19,972 bases of DNA, taken from NCBI GenBank assembly GCA_024696725.1, contig JAILGO010000157.1, positions 1-19,972 of the forward strand. The letters are read 5' to 3'. Below, piece after piece: positions 1-7,565 of this stretch. Source of the stretch: Eubacterium sp. Its GTDB lineage: Bacteria > Bacillota > Clostridia > Oscillospirales > Acutalibacteraceae. The translations under genes were made by a program, and so were the position numbers. The notes under the pieces are model-generated. The model made no database searches. It was not told where the DNA came from and was given only the letters and a program-made list of their open reading frames with translations. Within the stretch, counting starts at the first letter, position 1. The number at the start of each line of letters is the position of its first letter.

Positions 1-555
1 ACTAACTGCCTTGCTCCCATGGCTCAGGCACTTAATAACTATGCTCCCATCGTATCGGGCATTATGTGCACAATTCACGCTTACACAGGCGACCAGATGA
101 TTCTTGACGGTCCTCACAGAAAGGGCGACCTCAGAAGAGCACGCGCAGGCGCTGCTAACATCGTTCCTAACTCAACGGGCGCAGCTAAGGCTATCGGTCT
201 TGTTATCCCCGAGCTTAACGGCAAGCTTATCGGCGCTGCTCAGAGAGTTCCGACTCCGACCGGTTCAACTACTATCCTTACTGCTGTTGTTGAAGGCGCT
301 GACGTTACCGTTGACGGAATCAACGCTGCTATGAAAGCTGCTTCTAACGAGAGCTTCGGCTACAACACCGACCCCATCGTTTCCATGGATATCGTTGGTA
401 TGAGATACGGCTCACTCTTTGACGCTACTCAGACTATGGTTCTTCCTATCGGCGACGGCAAGTATGAGGTTCAGGTTGTTTCATGGTACGATAACGAGAA
501 TTCTTACACATCACAGATGGTAAGAACTATCAAGTACTTCGCAGAGCTTGGCTAA
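1..555 (+). CDS. gap: Glyceraldehyde-3-phosphate dehydrogenase, 3' part (5' end cut by window)
   Basis: Phosphorylating GAPDH of glycolysis converts glyceraldehyde 3-phosphate, NAD and phosphate to 1,3-bisphosphoglycerate in the cytosol. The reading frame is open from base 1, which starts with T-N-C-L-A-P, the residues just after the catalytic Cys of the family signature (ASCTTNC). The nucleophile itself therefore lies about two codons outside the window. The ATG at 19 is an internal Met, not the start. Visible family landmarks are the catalytic His region (IHAYTGDQ), [13 protein letters not shown], the PNSTGAAKA phosphate-site loop, RVPTPTGS and the C-terminal [10 protein letters not shown] motif. 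Codon use is strongly biased (GCT, GGC, AAC, GTT) compared with the GCG/GCC-rich sugar genes downstream, as expected for a very highly expressed housekeeping gene. A strong terminator follows directly. Confidence 0.97.
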   Translation, partial: TNCLAPMAQALNNYAPIVSGIMCTIHAYTGDQMILDGPHRKGDLRRARAGAANIVPNSTGAAKAIGLVIPELNGKLIGAAQRVPTPTGSTTILTAVVEGADVTVDGINAAMKAASNESFGYNTDPIVSMDIVGMRYGSLFDATQTMVLPIGDGKYEVQVVSWYDNENSYTSQMVRTIKYFAELG

Positions 556-574
556 TTACCGTTTAAACTGAAAT

Positions 575-612
575 AAACCCCGTGTGCTCCGGCATTCGGG
601 GTTTTACATTTT
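575..612 (+). terminator. Rho-independent terminator after GAPDH
   Basis: AAACCCCG (575-582) pairs perfectly with CGGGGTTT (597-604). A small inner stem TGC/GCA (585-587 with 592-594) closes a TCCG loop, and a T-rich run follows. It ends the GAPDH transcript. Its T-run also contains the -35 box of the next gene. Confidence 0.88.
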
Positions 613-631
613 TTATATTGTGTGATATACT
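603..631 (+). promoter_or_regulatory. Sigma-A type promoter for the Gfo/Idh/MocA gene
   Basis: TTTACA (603-608), a 17-bp spacer and TATACT (626-631) give a good vegetative promoter. The -35 box overlaps the right arm and T-run of the GAPDH terminator. Transcription would start near 638, leaving a very short leader that holds the GGGGGTG ribosome binding site (641-647). Confidence 0.65.
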
Positions 632-652
632 GTAAAAAACGGGGGTGACGTT

Positions 653-1609
653 ATGGAAAAATTCAGATGGGCGTACGTAGGAAGCGGAAATATCGCTAAA
701 AGCACGGCGCGAAGCATTACTAAGGGAGCGCACGTGATATCCGCCGTGTATTCGAGAAACAACAAAAAGGCTCAGGCGTTTGCTGAAAAATACGGAGCGA
801 AGGCGTATAAAACCTTTGACGAGCTTTTAGCCGACCCGGACTTTGACGGCGTTTATATCGCTACGCCGCATACCTCTCACCTTGAATACTCTCTTAAGGC
901 TATGAGAGCGGGGAAGCCCGTGCTGTGCGAAAAGCCCGTAGGTGTAAGCACCGTCGAGGTCGACGAAATGTTTAAAGCCTCCGCAGAAAATAACGTATAT
1001 TTCTGCGAGGCGATGTGGACGTGGTTTTCCGACGTTGCAATCTCGGTTAAGAAATGGATAGAGGCTCAGCGCCTCGGCGAGATAAAAAGCGTACATATCG
1101 ACTACGCGTTCCCCGGTCTTATGATGAGTAAGGATTCGCGCGTGCTTACTCCCGAAACGGCGGGCGGCGCCCTGCTCGACGTCGGAATTTATCCGATTAC
1201 GTACTGTTATAACCTTTTCGGTTATCCCGAAAGTATTAAATGCAGCGGCGTTATAAAAAACGGTATCGACGTTGAGGAAACCGTCGTCCTCGGCTACGGC
1301 GGCTTTGAATGTACTCTCGAGATGTCGCTTTCAAAGCTGAAGGAGGGCTGTAAGATTATCGGCACGAAGGGCGAAATTGATATCCCGATGTTCCACATGG
1401 CGCGCCTCGCGACTCTTAAAGCAGACGGTAAAAAGGAAAGAATAAAGGGTAAAACCGACTATCTTACCGAATTTACGCGTGCCGCGGAGGAAATCAGAGC
1501 GGGTAAAACCGAGTCCGATTTTATCCCGTTTAAAGCAACCCGCGATTGTATGCGGATTATGGACGAGTGCAGGAAACAGATGGACCTCGTCTACCCGTTT
1601 GAAAAATAA
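653..1609 (+). CDS. Gfo/Idh/MocA family NAD(P)-dependent oxidoreductase (dihydrodiol-dehydrogenase-like)
   Basis: A 318-residue cytosolic oxidoreductase of usual family length. The N-terminal Rossmann fold carries GSGNIA (residues 10-15). The family EKP motif with its catalytic Lys lies at 92-95 (CEKP), and DVGIYP at 176-181 opens the C-terminal alpha/beta domain. The segment EAMWTWF (119-125) followed by LDVGIYP resembles the dimeric dihydrodiol dehydrogenase / NADP-dependent D-xylose dehydrogenase branch, so a sugar or cyclic polyol is the likely substrate. The exact substrate cannot be read from sequence. The start is set by GGGGGTG upstream of ATG 653. The gene stands alone, converges on uxaA and shares a bidirectional terminator with it. 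A role alongside the neighbouring sugar-acid operon is possible but unproven. Confidence 0.88.
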   Translation: MEKFRWAYVGSGNIAKSTARSITKGAHVISAVYSRNNKKAQAFAEKYGAKAYKTFDELLADPDFDGVYIATPHTSHLEYSLKAMRAGKPVLCEKPVGVSTVEVDEMFKASAENNVYFCEAMWTWFSDVAISVKKWIEAQRLGEIKSVHIDYAFPGLMMSKDSRVLTPETAGGALLDVGIYPITYCYNLFGYPESIKCSGVIKNGIDVEETVVLGYGGFECTLEMSLSKLKEGCKIIGTKGEIDIPMFHMARLATLKADGKKERIKGKTDYLTEFTRAAEEIRAGKTESDFIPFKATRDCMRIMDECRKQMDLVYPFEK

Positions 1610-1633
1610 AAGGTATCAGAAAATCCGGCTGAA

Positions 1634-1680
1634 AAAAGTAAGGGAGACCTTCTCGGGAAGGTCTCCCTGTTTCTGTCTTT
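1634..1680. terminator. Bidirectional terminator between convergent genes
   Basis: A perfect 12-bp stem, AGGGAGACCTTC (1641-1652) with GAAGGTCTCCCT (1657-1668), encloses a TCGG tetraloop. A-rich sequence precedes it (AAAAAA at 1632-1637) and T-rich sequence follows, so it can terminate both the Gfo/Idh/MocA gene on + and uxaA on -. Confidence 0.92.
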
Positions 1681-3041
1681 TACAGCGTTACTCCGTCTTT
1701 GAAAATTGCGATATCACGGAAGGCGTTAAGCTCGTTTTTCGTTTCCTTTCCGTTAGCCGTATCAACGATAAGAGCGAACAGCCCGTCATCGCTTCCGCAC
1801 TGCGCGTCGAAGTCAATCCAACCGCTTTTCTTTTTTGCAAGCGCGGTGTTTGTGGAAATTTTAAGCGTGGGAACGGGTGCGCCGAGCGGCGTTCCTCTTC
1901 CCGTAGTGAAAAGAATGAGATGACAGCCCGCGGCGGTGAGGTTTGTAACCGCGACCATATCGTTTCCGGGACCGTTAAGAAGGCTTAAGCCTTCTTTTTT
2001 TACCGTATCGCCGTAGCTGAGAACGTCGGTAATAACCGCCGTGCCGCCCTTCTGAACGCAGCCGAGCGATTTTTCCTCAAGCGTGGTTATTCCGCCCTCC
2101 TTGTTACCGGGGGAAGGGTTCTCGCTGACGGGCTGATTATGAGAAACGAAGTAATCCTTAAAGCCGTTAATCATTTTTACCGCCCTGTCAAAGACCTCCC
2201 TCGTTTCGCACCTGTTGAGAAGAAGCTGCTCCGCGCCGAACATCTCGGGAACCTCGGAAAGCACGCACGCTCCGCCCATTGAAATAAGTCTGTCGGTTAC
2301 TCTTCCGACCATAGGGTTAGCGGTTATTCCCGAAAGTCCGTCGCTTCCTCCGCACTTAAGACCTACGGTCAACTGCGAAATCGGAACTTCTTTTCTTTTA
2401 TCCTTTTTTATAAGCTCCTTAAGCCCGTTTACAAGACTTATGCCCTCGGTGATTTCGTCGCCGCAGTCCTGAGCGTTAAGAAATCTTACGCGCTCGCTGT
2501 CGTATTCACCGAGAACGGCTTTAAGCTCTTTGATATTGTTGTTTTCACAGCCGAGTCCGAGAACGAGCACACCTCCCGCGTTAGGGTGAGCGATTAGTCC
2601 GCACAGAGTTTTCCGCGTTACGGTTAAATCGTCGCCGAGCTGAGAGCATCCGTAAGGGTGAGTAAACGCGATGGCGCCCGTTTTTTCGGCTATTTTACGC
2701 GCGGCTTCGTTTATGCAGCCGACGGTCGGTATAATCCATATATCGTTTCTTATGCCGATTTTTCCGTTTTTTCTCACATAAGCCGAAATGAGCGCAGGCT
2801 CGGACTTTTTCAGCTCTGTCTTTACGGGAGCGTATGTGTATTCCGAGCGCGCCGAAAGAGCCGTCCTCAGATTATGGGAATGAACGTGTTCGCCTTTTTT
2901 TATATCGCATAAAGCCTCGCCGACGGGGAAGCCGTACTTGATTACCGCTTCGCCTTTTTTTATATCGCGCCTTGCGTATTTATGCCCGTTTTCAAGGTTA
3001 ACCTCAACGTTGTCCGACGGGTGAATTATGATATTGCCCAT
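1680..3041 (-). CDS. uxaA: Altronate dehydratase
   Basis: A 453-residue enzyme that dehydrates D-altronate to 2-keto-3-deoxy-D-gluconate, the last step before KDG kinase in galacturonate or tagaturonate breakdown. The N-terminal SAF domain (about 1-75) contains two DIKKGE segments and KYGFPVG. The large UxaA C-terminal domain follows with IGIRND, HPYGCSQLGDDL, GLGCENN and KCGGSDGLSG, whose Cys residues fit the metal-dependent family. Length is slightly below the roughly 495 residues of E. coli UxaA. The start is set by AGAGGGA upstream of ATG 3041, inside the end of uxaB, and the two genes overlap by 16 bp, suggesting translational coupling. It is the last gene of a five-gene minus-strand operon. 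Galactarate dehydratase is related, but the uxaB neighbour favours altronate. Confidence 0.92.
   Translation of the reverse strand: MGNIIIHPSDNVEVNLENGHKYARRDIKKGEAVIKYGFPVGEALCDIKKGEHVHSHNLRTALSARSEYTYAPVKTELKKSEPALISAYVRKNGKIGIRNDIWIIPTVGCINEAARKIAEKTGAIAFTHPYGCSQLGDDLTVTRKTLCGLIAHPNAGGVLVLGLGCENNNIKELKAVLGEYDSERVRFLNAQDCGDEITEGISLVNGLKELIKKDKRKEVPISQLTVGLKCGGSDGLSGITANPMVGRVTDRLISMGGACVLSEVPEMFGAEQLLLNRCETREVFDRAVKMINGFKDYFVSHNQPVSENPSPGNKEGGITTLEEKSLGCVQKGGTAVITDVLSYGDTVKKEGLSLLNGPGNDMVAVTNLTAAGCHLILFTTGRGTPLGAPVPTLKISTNTALAKKKSGWIDFDAQCGSDDGLFALIVDTANGKETKNELNAFRDIAIFKDGVTL
2889..2968. repeat. Two identical 20-bp direct repeats inside uxaA
   Basis: The 20-bp sequence at 2889-2908 recurs exactly at 2949-2968, 60 bp apart and in frame. 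On the coding strand it reads GAT ATA AAA AAA GGC GAA and encodes DIKKGE twice. Each copy contains a run of seven A, so slippage or deletion between copies is possible. The protein motif repeat is normal for the SAF region; the identical codon choice is what stands out. Confidence 0.75.
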
Positions 3042-4348
3042 TGTATTCCCTCTTTAATTCTGTCGCTTTCGGCAAATGCGTATGCCTGTAAAACGGCGTC
3101 GGTCATATCGCTTATATCGGCGCCGAAAATATCGCTTTTAAGTATATCTTTAACGCTGCTTTCTTTTATGAATTCAATAAGCTTCGCGCTGTCGGACGGC
3201 TCTCTGTTTTTATAGTAATAAATAAGCGAGGCGAGTGAAAGCGCGGCGGCTTTCGGGTATTCACCGAATTTGTTTTTATAATCGAGTGCCGTCGGGAGAA
3301 CGCGTACCGAAAACTTGCTTACCGAATTAAGAGAAATGGATTTGAGAAGGTGACGGATAAACGGATTCGAAAAGCGTTCAAGCACCGCGTCGGCAAAGGC
3401 TTTGTTTTCCGCGCTTTCGCCGAGAACCGGCAGAACGCAGGAATTGAGATAGTACCTTAAAAACGCGTTGACCTCTTTGTCCTCAAGGCATTCGCCGACC
3501 GTTTCGAGCCCGAGAAGCATCGCGGGGAATACCGTAACGGTGTGAGCGCCGTTAAGAAGCCGTACCTTGCGCTTTTTGAGCGGTCTGATATCGTCGGTCC
3601 ATATTACGTTGAAGCCCGCCGCCCTGAGCGGAAGCTCGCTTTCGAAATCGCCCTCGATTGCCCAGAGATGATAGGGCTCTGCGGTGTCGAGAAGCCTGTC
3701 GTCATACCCGATTTCTTTACAGATTTCCACGGCATCGTCCTTCGGATAACCCGTTACGATTCTGTCAACGAGCGTGTTGCAGAAGGTGTTTTCGCTTTCC
3801 AGCCATTCGGAAAAAGCTTCGTCGAGCTTCCACTCCTCAGCGTGTCTTAAAACGCATTTTTTCAGCTCGTCGCCGTTCCCGTCAATAAGCTCGCAGGGAA
3901 GCAATATAAAGCCTTTGAGCCCTGCTTTAAATCTCTCGAAAAGAAGTTGGGTGAGCTTTGCGGGAAACGAGGGCGCGGGAGCGTCCGTCGGCTTACAGTC
4001 GGGGTTATACTCAATACCCGCCTCGGTGGTGTTTGAAATAATAAAGCGCATATCGGGATTGTGAGCGAGCTCGAGATATGCCGAAAAATCCTCGTAGGGA
4101 TTAACGCATCTGCTTATGCTGTGAATCTCTTTTCTTCGCGTTACGCTTTTTCCGTTTTCGATTCCGCGGATAACGAGGTTATACACGCAGCTCTGCGCTT
4201 CGAATTTTTCAAGGTCTCCGCGCGGCGTGGGCTTGACTATAACGGCCTTTCCGTCGTATAAGCCCTTCTTATTCAATTCGTCTAAAAAGTCCTCGGCGAA
4301 GGCTCTTAAAAAATTACCCTCACCGAACTGAATTACGGTTTCTCTCAT
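3026..4348 (-). CDS. uxaB: Tagaturonate reductase (mannitol dehydrogenase family)
   Basis: A 440-residue NADH-dependent reductase converting D-tagaturonate to D-altronate, the substrate of the overlapping uxaA. It starts with IQFGEGNFLRAF, the nucleotide-binding beginning typical of UxaB, followed by SNTTEAGI (105-112) and NTLVDRI (191-197). The long-chain polyol dehydrogenase catalytic signature K-x4-N-x2-H is at K261, N266 and H269 (KVRLLNGAHT). Length is slightly below that of E. coli UxaB (about 483). The start is set by AAGAGGT upstream of ATG 4348. It lies 10 bp after the lactonase-like gene. Fructuronate reductase (UxuB) is a sister family, but the GEGNFLRAF start and the UxaA partner point to tagaturonate. 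Confidence 0.92.
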   Translation of the reverse strand: MRETVIQFGEGNFLRAFAEDFLDELNKKGLYDGKAVIVKPTPRGDLEKFEAQSCVYNLVIRGIENGKSVTRRKEIHSISRCVNPYEDFSAYLELAHNPDMRFIISNTTEAGIEYNPDCKPTDAPAPSFPAKLTQLLFERFKAGLKGFILLPCELIDGNGDELKKCVLRHAEEWKLDEAFSEWLESENTFCNTLVDRIVTGYPKDDAVEICKEIGYDDRLLDTAEPYHLWAIEGDFESELPLRAAGFNVIWTDDIRPLKKRKVRLLNGAHTVTVFPAMLLGLETVGECLEDKEVNAFLRYYLNSCVLPVLGESAENKAFADAVLERFSNPFIRHLLKSISLNSVSKFSVRVLPTALDYKNKFGEYPKAAALSLASLIYYYKNREPSDSAKLIEFIKESSVKDILKSDIFGADISDMTDAVLQAYAFAESDRIKEGIQWAIS

Positions 4349-4358
4349 AGTTTACCTC

Positions 4359-5231
4359 TTAAAGCATGTGGGGTATCGGCTTAATCTCTTTCAGAGAGTC
4401 GAAGCGGTAAAAGCTTTCGGCGTTTTTAAAGAGGAATTTCTCTTTGTCCTCTTCGCTGATTTCCTTCGATTTAAGAATAAAATCGAAGCTCATTTTATAT
4501 GTGATTTCAACCATCGTTCTCGGGTAATCGCTTCCCCACATCAGCTTATCGAAGCCGCAGATATCCGCCGCCTCGTTAATAGCCTTAACCGCCGACGGAT
4601 AGGGATAGAATTCCTTATTGAAAAGCCAGGTTATGCCGCCGCTTTCAACGAATACATTCTTGTATTTCGCAAGCTCAATCTGCTTCGTCCATCCGCGCGT
4701 CGTCACCATACCGAAGTGACCTATCGCTATACGGAGCTCCGGCAGCTGCTGAATAATCTCTCTCAGCGAAGCTACCTGAAGGTCGCCGTCTGCGAGGTCG
4801 ACTGAAATGAATTTTCCGTTGTCATAAGCAGCCTTGAAAACCTCGAAATGCTTCGTTAAATCCTGCTCCTTAAGCTTGCAGGCGCAGAGCTTTATTCCGT
4901 CGAAGCCGTCGACGGAATAAGGTACTCCCTCGTCGTAGAGTGAGCAGATTTTAAACCTGTCGGGATATTTTTCCTTTACGCTAAGAAGGTAAGCGTCCTG
5001 ATTTCCGTCCATTACCTCCTGAGTCACTACGGCTCCGCTAACGCAGGCGTAGTCCATATTTGAAAGAAACATTTCCGCGTTGTTTTCGCCGTCGAGCATA
5101 TAGGGCGGCATCATCTGACGGATTTCTCCGCCGAAGTCGCTGCGTCCGTTTTTTAGCGCCCTTACGCTTCCGTTGGGATTATACCCGTTCTGGATTTTCC
5201 AGAGGTGAGAGTGTGCGTCGATTATTTTCAT
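4359..5231 (-). CDS. Amidohydrolase-2 family hydrolase, probable sugar lactonase
   Basis: A 290-residue TIM-barrel metal hydrolase with the family landmarks HxH at H7/H9 (DAHSHLW), a conserved His in GHFGM (H172) and the metal-binding Asp in MWGSDYP (D235). It has no signal peptide, so it acts in the cytosol. Amidohydrolases of this type in sugar-acid operons are usually lactonases (L-fucono-, L-rhamnono- or L-galactonolactonase), although decarboxylases share the fold. Here it sits between two dehydrogenases upstream and uxaB downstream, exactly where an aldonolactonase would be needed. It is too short to be the uronate isomerase UxaC (about 470 residues). Its start is 3 bp after the preceding stop, with an AGTAGGAT ribosome binding site. 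The lactonase role is inferred from context. Confidence 0.82.
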   Translation of the reverse strand: MKIIDAHSHLWKIQNGYNPNGSVRALKNGRSDFGGEIRQMMPPYMLDGENNAEMFLSNMDYACVSGAVVTQEVMDGNQDAYLLSVKEKYPDRFKICSLYDEGVPYSVDGFDGIKLCACKLKEQDLTKHFEVFKAAYDNGKFISVDLADGDLQVASLREIIQQLPELRIAIGHFGMVTTRGWTKQIELAKYKNVFVESGGITWLFNKEFYPYPSAVKAINEAADICGFDKLMWGSDYPRTMVEITYKMSFDFILKSKEISEEDKEKFLFKNAESFYRFDSLKEIKPIPHML

Positions 5232-5234
5232 ATC

Positions 5235-6254
5235 CTACTCCGTAAAGCTTATAAGCAGCTTGTTAAGCGTTCCGTCGTTGTGTGAAAGCGCCTCGAACGC
5301 TTCGGCTGCGTTTTTAAAATTATAAACGCCGCTAATCATATCGAGAATATCGACTTTACCCGAAGCGACGAGGTCGATAAGCGTTTCGAAATCCTTTGTG
5401 AAGGAGTTTCTGCTTCCGAATATGTTGAGCTCTTTTTTTAAAATGATTGAGTGAACGAAAGAGGTCTCTCTTTTTCCGTTACCTATAAGAATAATGTTAG
5501 CGCCGTGCGCCGCCTCGTCAACGCAGGAAAGGAAGGTTTCGGGCGCTCCGCACGCCTCGACGCAAACGTCGAAGCCGCAGCCGTCGGTAAACTCTTTACA
5601 TCTTTCGCTCAGGTCTTCGGATTTTGAGTTTATTATCATATCCGCGCCGTATCTCTTCGCAAGAGCGAGCCTGCTTTCAAGAAGGTCGGCTATCGCTACT
5701 CTTGCGCCGAGCGCCTTTGCTCTTATAAGAGCGAAAAGTCCTATCGGTCCCGCTCCCATAATCAGAAGTCTGTCGCCCGACTTTATTTCTGCGCGCGAAA
5801 GCGCGTGGGCGCTGATTGAAAACGGCTCGATAAGCGCAAGCTGCTTTGCGCTCAGTCCCTTGCCGTCGATTATTCTTTCTATCGGCATAGTGATATATTC
5901 CTGAAAGCTGCCGTCGCGCTGAACTCCCATCGTCTGATTATCGTGACAGGCGTTTACTATTCCGCGTCTGCACGCGTAGCACTCACCGCAGTTGAAATAC
6001 GGGTTACAGGTAATTATGTCGCCCGCCTTCAGACCTCTGCCGTTTTCGGGGATTTCAACAATCTGCGCCGAGAATTCATGACCGGGAATTCTCGGATAAG
6101 TCGTAAACGGCTGATTACCCGTAAAGGACGCAACGTCCGCACCGCATATTCCACAGTACAGAACTTTCAAAAGCGCCTCGCCGTCTTTTCTGACGGGCAT
6201 TTCCTTATCAATGATTTTTATTTCAAACGGTTTGGTAATCTGTATAGCCTTCAT
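5235..6254 (-). CDS. Zinc-dependent alcohol dehydrogenase, L-galactonate 5-dehydrogenase (LgoD)-like
   Basis: A 339-residue medium-chain dehydrogenase, the same length as E. coli LgoD. Catalytic zinc ligands are visible at C34 (CGICGAD), H59-E60 (PGHE) and E143. The structural zinc lobe is complete with C89, C92, C95 and C103. The Rossmann motif GAGPIG is at 167-172. Several stretches closely follow LgoD as I remember it: GNQPFTTYPRIPGHE, ALIEPFSISAHALSRA and the KKELNIFGSRN segment. LgoD oxidises L-galactonate to D-tagaturonate, the substrate of the uxaB product in this operon, which makes this the most economical assignment. Alternatives are other polyol or aldonate dehydrogenases such as L-gulonate or L-iditol dehydrogenase. 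It starts 2 bp after the preceding stop, with a GAGGA site inside the upstream gene. Confidence 0.85.
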   Translation of the reverse strand: MKAIQITKPFEIKIIDKEMPVRKDGEALLKVLYCGICGADVASFTGNQPFTTYPRIPGHEFSAQIVEIPENGRGLKAGDIITCNPYFNCGECYACRRGIVNACHDNQTMGVQRDGSFQEYITMPIERIIDGKGLSAKQLALIEPFSISAHALSRAEIKSGDRLLIMGAGPIGLFALIRAKALGARVAIADLLESRLALAKRYGADMIINSKSEDLSERCKEFTDGCGFDVCVEACGAPETFLSCVDEAAHGANIILIGNGKRETSFVHSIILKKELNIFGSRNSFTKDFETLIDLVASGKVDILDMISGVYNFKNAAEAFEALSHNDGTLNKLLISFTE

Positions 6255-6256
6255 AA

Positions 6257-7459
6257 TCAGTCCTCGCTTATATATTCCTTATTCCATACTACCGCGGTTT
6301 TAAGCGGCGCGCCCTTGCAATAGATTTTATTAAGGTAAGCGTCTATCGGGTCGATGGTAAATACATCCTTGTCTATAAGCTCGACAAGCTCGTCGAAATG
6401 ACTTTCGGAGAGTATCCGTATCGCCTCCTCCATGTGCTTTTGGGTAAAGTTAATTGAGGAGAGTATAACGTGGTTCTTAAAGCCGAACGGCATCGTGTCG
6501 AAGGTAACGTGAGGACCGAGCGAGAAGCTGTCGTAGATTCCGTTACAGCCGAGAACGCCGTGCTCAAACGCGATACGGCTTTCAATTTCTGTTCCGCTCG
6601 TTCCGACGAAAACGCTGCACGGCGAGCCGAGATACGATTTGATTTTTTCAGCCGTTTCCTTTTCGCCGAGTCCGTAGCTGCAAAGATAGCTTGCGCCGAT
6701 ATATTTTTTAGCGAATTTAACCTTTTCGCTGTTTTCGTCGCTTCTTGCGATAAAGAGAATATCCGCGTCGGGATGGTTCCTTCTTATCTGGTCGCCGATA
6801 AAGAGCCCCGTAGTGCCGAGTCCGAAGATTACGGTTTTTGAGAAGGTTTCTTCGGCCGACTTTTCAAGCGCCTCGTCCTTTGAGCATTTATCTCTTGCAA
6901 GAACTACCCTGAAGTTCTGCGCGGCGCCGATGTCGCACATCCTCTCATGCTGGAAAATCGCGCACGCGTAAGGGTCCGAGAATACGAGCTTTTTCGCGAG
7001 CGAAAGAGGAAGCTTTTTCAGTCCCTCATATTTTTCGGGAAGGTGAAGAAGCATATCGGGGTTGAAAAAGTTTTTATCGCTGAAAAGTCCGTCGGCTCCG
7101 TCGCAGCCGTATTCAAAATAGCTTTCGTCCTCGCTGAATCTCGTCGGGTCGAAGCTGTCGCCGCCGCGGATAAGAACTATCGCGAAGCGGTTTTCCGACG
7201 GAACCCAGACAACGCCCTCGTGACCGTTGATAAGTCTTTTTTCACCCTCGGGGAATTTTTCACCGAGAGCGCCGTTCTTTCCCATTTTCATAAGCTCAAA
7301 ATCCGTTCCGCAAAAGCCGCAGAAAACGGGCACCGCCTCGACGCCCTCTTTGAGCGGCTCGCCTCTGAGTCTTTGGCGCGGGGGATTAATAATATTGATT
7401 TCGCCGTAACGAAGCGGCTTTTCGCTATCGTTTACAAAATAGGTTGCTTTAGTATTCAT
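6257..7459 (-). CDS. Divergent MDR glucose-dehydrogenase-like oxidoreductase
   Basis: A 400-residue medium-chain dehydrogenase that most resembles archaeal-type glucose 1-dehydrogenases. The N-terminal catalytic domain has C47 in CGFCGTD and H80-E81 in NGHEG, and the Rossmann glycine motif GLGTTG is at 213-218. The usual four-Cys structural zinc lobe is missing; the region (about 98-125) holds only one Cys (C119, in YGCDGADG). The later zinc-site position reads SDPYACA (161-167) where most relatives have a Glu. Such enzymes oxidise an aldose at C1 to the lactone with NAD(P). As first gene of the operon, upstream of an LgoD-like dehydrogenase and a lactonase, it fits the entry step. The substrate, perhaps L-galactose, is inferred only from context. 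ATG 7459 follows a GAGGA site at 7466-7470. Confidence 0.8.
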   Translation of the reverse strand: MNTKATYFVNDSEKPLRYGEINIINPPRQRLRGEPLKEGVEAVPVFCGFCGTDFELMKMGKNGALGEKFPEGEKRLINGHEGVVWVPSENRFAIVLIRGGDSFDPTRFSEDESYFEYGCDGADGLFSDKNFFNPDMLLHLPEKYEGLKKLPLSLAKKLVFSDPYACAIFQHERMCDIGAAQNFRVVLARDKCSKDEALEKSAEETFSKTVIFGLGTTGLFIGDQIRRNHPDADILFIARSDENSEKVKFAKKYIGASYLCSYGLGEKETAEKIKSYLGSPCSVFVGTSGTEIESRIAFEHGVLGCNGIYDSFSLGPHVTFDTMPFGFKNHVILSSINFTQKHMEEAIRILSESHFDELVELIDKDVFTIDPIDAYLNKIYCKGAPLKTAVVWNKEYISED

Positions 7460-7489
7460 AAAATATCCTCACAAGCTTTAATACTCTAT

Positions 7490-7518
7490 ATTATACAATA
7501 TATGATAATTGTTTTAAA
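7490..7518 (-). promoter_or_regulatory. Promoter of the five-gene sugar-acid operon
   Basis: On the minus strand, TTTAAA (7513-7518), a 17-bp spacer and a perfect TATAAT (7490-7495) lie 31 bp upstream of the first start codon. Transcription would start near 7483. It faces away from the GH3 promoter in the same 166-bp gap. Confidence 0.7.
7495..7512. repeat. Short inverted repeat in the operon promoter spacer (possible operator)
   Basis: ACAAT (7495-7499) and ATTGT (7508-7512) form a 5-bp inverted repeat with an 8-bp gap, almost filling the space between the -10 and -35 boxes of the minus-strand promoter. In such AT-rich DNA this could be chance. No regulator gene is nearby to match it. Confidence 0.25.
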
Positions 7519-7565
7519 GACTAAAATTAAAATAAAATATGATTGTCCGAAGTCGCTTATCTTAC

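Noticed and set aside
1479..1988. Plus-strand open frame of 169 codons running out of the Gfo/Idh/MocA gene
   Set aside because: It overlaps the real gene in another frame, crosses the bidirectional terminator and then runs antisense to uxaA.
4359..5231. Uronate isomerase UxaC for the amidohydrolase gene
   Set aside because: UxaC is a much longer protein (about 470 residues) with different motifs. This 290-residue protein has the amidohydrolase-2 pattern.
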